NCBI GenBank assembly: GCA_016712985.1
Contig: JADJQA010000017.1
Coordinates: 1-24,038, forward strand
Length of the DNA: 24,038 bases
Reading direction: 5' to 3'
From: Sulfuritalea sp.
Lineage (GTDB): Bacteria; Pseudomonadota; Gammaproteobacteria; Burkholderiales; Rhodocyclaceae
Made by a program: the position numbers and the translations under genes
Part shown: piece after piece, positions 23,087-24,038 of the stretch
Layout of the letters: each line of letters starts with the position of its first letter
Position numbering within the stretch: position 1 is the first letter of the stretch
The notes under the pieces: generated by a model
Database searches by the model: none
What the model was told of the DNA's origin: nothing
What the model saw: only the letters and a program-made list of their open reading frames with translations

Positions 23087-24038
23087 CCACGCCCGGACGA
23101 GGCAACAGCAGCCGCCGTTTCCGGTGGTCCAATAGCGGGCTGTCCCTGACAGCACCGCTCGAATGGCTGCGGCGCGGCGCCGATGACCTCAAGGCCTGCG
23201 GCTGGCCGAGCCTGTTCTACGGACTCTGCTTCGCCGCACCGGCGGGGCCTGTTGCTGCTGGCATTCCGCCACGCCGTGCAGCTGGTCACCGCTGTCACCA
23301 CCGGCTTCATGCTGGTCGGGCCGTTCTTCGCCATCGGACTGTATGAGCTCCCGTCGCCGCGAAGCCGGCGAGACGCCTGGCGCTGGCGCCGACCCTCGCC
23401 GTCTGGCGCGGCAACCTGGCCGCCATCGGCATCTACTCGCTGATCCTGATCGTGCTTTACCTGCTCTGGGCGCGCGCCTCGCTGGTGATGTTCGCCCTCT
23501 TCTACCAGGGTGGCATGCCCAGCATGGAAGGGTTCATGGCGCAGATCCTGAAATTCGACAACATCGAATTCATGGTCGCCTACATGCTGGTAGGCGCCAT
23601 CTTCGCCGGGCTGGTGTTTGCCTTTTCCGCGGTGTCGATACCAATGATGCTGGACCGCAATCAGGACACCGTCACTGCCATGCTGGCCAGCTTTCTGGCG
23701 CTGGTGCGCAACCTGCCAATGATGCTGATCTGGGCTGCGCTGATCGTGCTGCTCACCGCCATCGGCATCGCCACCGCCTTTGTCGGCCTGATCGTCACCA
23801 TGCCGCTGGTGGGTCACGCCACCTGGCATGCCTACCGGGCGCTGATCGAGCCGCGGGAAAGCGGCGAGAAGCCGGCGCGGACAAACTGGTCGCGGGCCAT
23901 CGAGACCGGCCTGTCGGAAATCGACGATCAACACCGCCGGCTTTTCGAGCTTGCCGCCACCTTCCCGCGGCGAAGGCGACCAGATTCGCGTGATAGGGCA
24001 CTGGCCACGCTTGCCGACTATGCCAATACCCACCTGCG
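23083..24038 (+). CDS. DUF2189 membrane protein fused to a hemerythrin domain (partial, frameshifted)
   Basis: An integral membrane protein running off the right edge. Domain 1 is DUF2189: PLEWLRRGADDLKACGWPSL, then membrane helices TTGFMLVGPFFAIGLYEL, IYSLILIVLYLLWA, YMLVGAIFAGLVFAFSA and LIWAALIVLLTAIGIATAFV, ending GHATWHAYRAL. About 20 residues later, in the same frame, begins a bacteriohemerythrin domain (NWSRAIETGLSEIDDQHRRL), whose next helix (LADYANTHL) follows two shifts near 23965 and 23990. Hemerythrins bind O2 at a di-iron site. Earlier shifts lie near 23235 and 23350. The start is uncertain; CTG/GTG codons near 23083 are possible and 23083 is nominal. Confidence 0.7.

Noticed and set aside
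23002..24033. Leftward open frame opposite the hydrolase end and DUF2189 gene
   Set aside because: H/Q/G-rich translation without domains; the sense strand encodes recognizable membrane helices and hemerythrin residues.

Overview
The window is high-GC proteobacterial DNA. It reads best as a betaproteobacterium (Rhodocyclales- or Burkholderiales-like): the right-hand chromosomal block carries a NarL-type two-component pair, a CBS protein, a YdcH-like protein, MetY, an alpha/beta hydrolase and a DUF2189-hemerythrin protein. This placement is inference; no marker gene fixes the genus.

Layout. (1) 1-7019: the right end of a genomic island that runs off the left edge. It has a Toprim/DUF3987 primase-helicase, an AlpA-type regulator, about 1.5 kb with no supportable gene, an intact OXA-2-like class D beta-lactamase, a three-gene leftward operon headed by an Xre-type regulator, a broken gene of unknown function, and a terminator. 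(2) 7000-17921: an integrative and mobilizable element of about 10.9 kb inserted in tRNA-Thr(UGU). It is bounded by a 20-bp direct repeat of tRNA sequence. It carries a tyrosine integrase next to the left att site, a DUF6883/DUF4926 pair, the C-terminal stump of a DotA/TraY protein, a membrane-anchored HExxH protein, relaxase and MobC with a probable oriT, a VirD4-type coupling protein, a ribbon-helix-helix protein, a putative replication protein with a candidate antisense RNA in its leader, and an AlpA-like regulator with an AT-hook. (3) 17874-17949: the functional tRNA-Thr. (4) 18014-24038: chromosomal genes.

How it fits together. The displaced tRNA half at 6972-7019 can serve both as attR of the left island and attL of the right element. 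Similar GGGG-A/T-AC direct repeats lie about 150-170 bp to the left of each att copy. This suggests two elements integrated in tandem at one tRNA. The right element encodes the processing parts of conjugation (relaxosome and coupling protein) but only a remnant of the I-type mating channel, so it probably depends on a helper.

Caveat. Nearly every long gene, including conserved chromosomal ones, is broken by single-base frameshifts, one of them in a seven-base homopolymer. Uncorrected sequencing indels explain this better than mass pseudogenization. I describe such genes as one reconstructed gene and give the approximate breakpoints.
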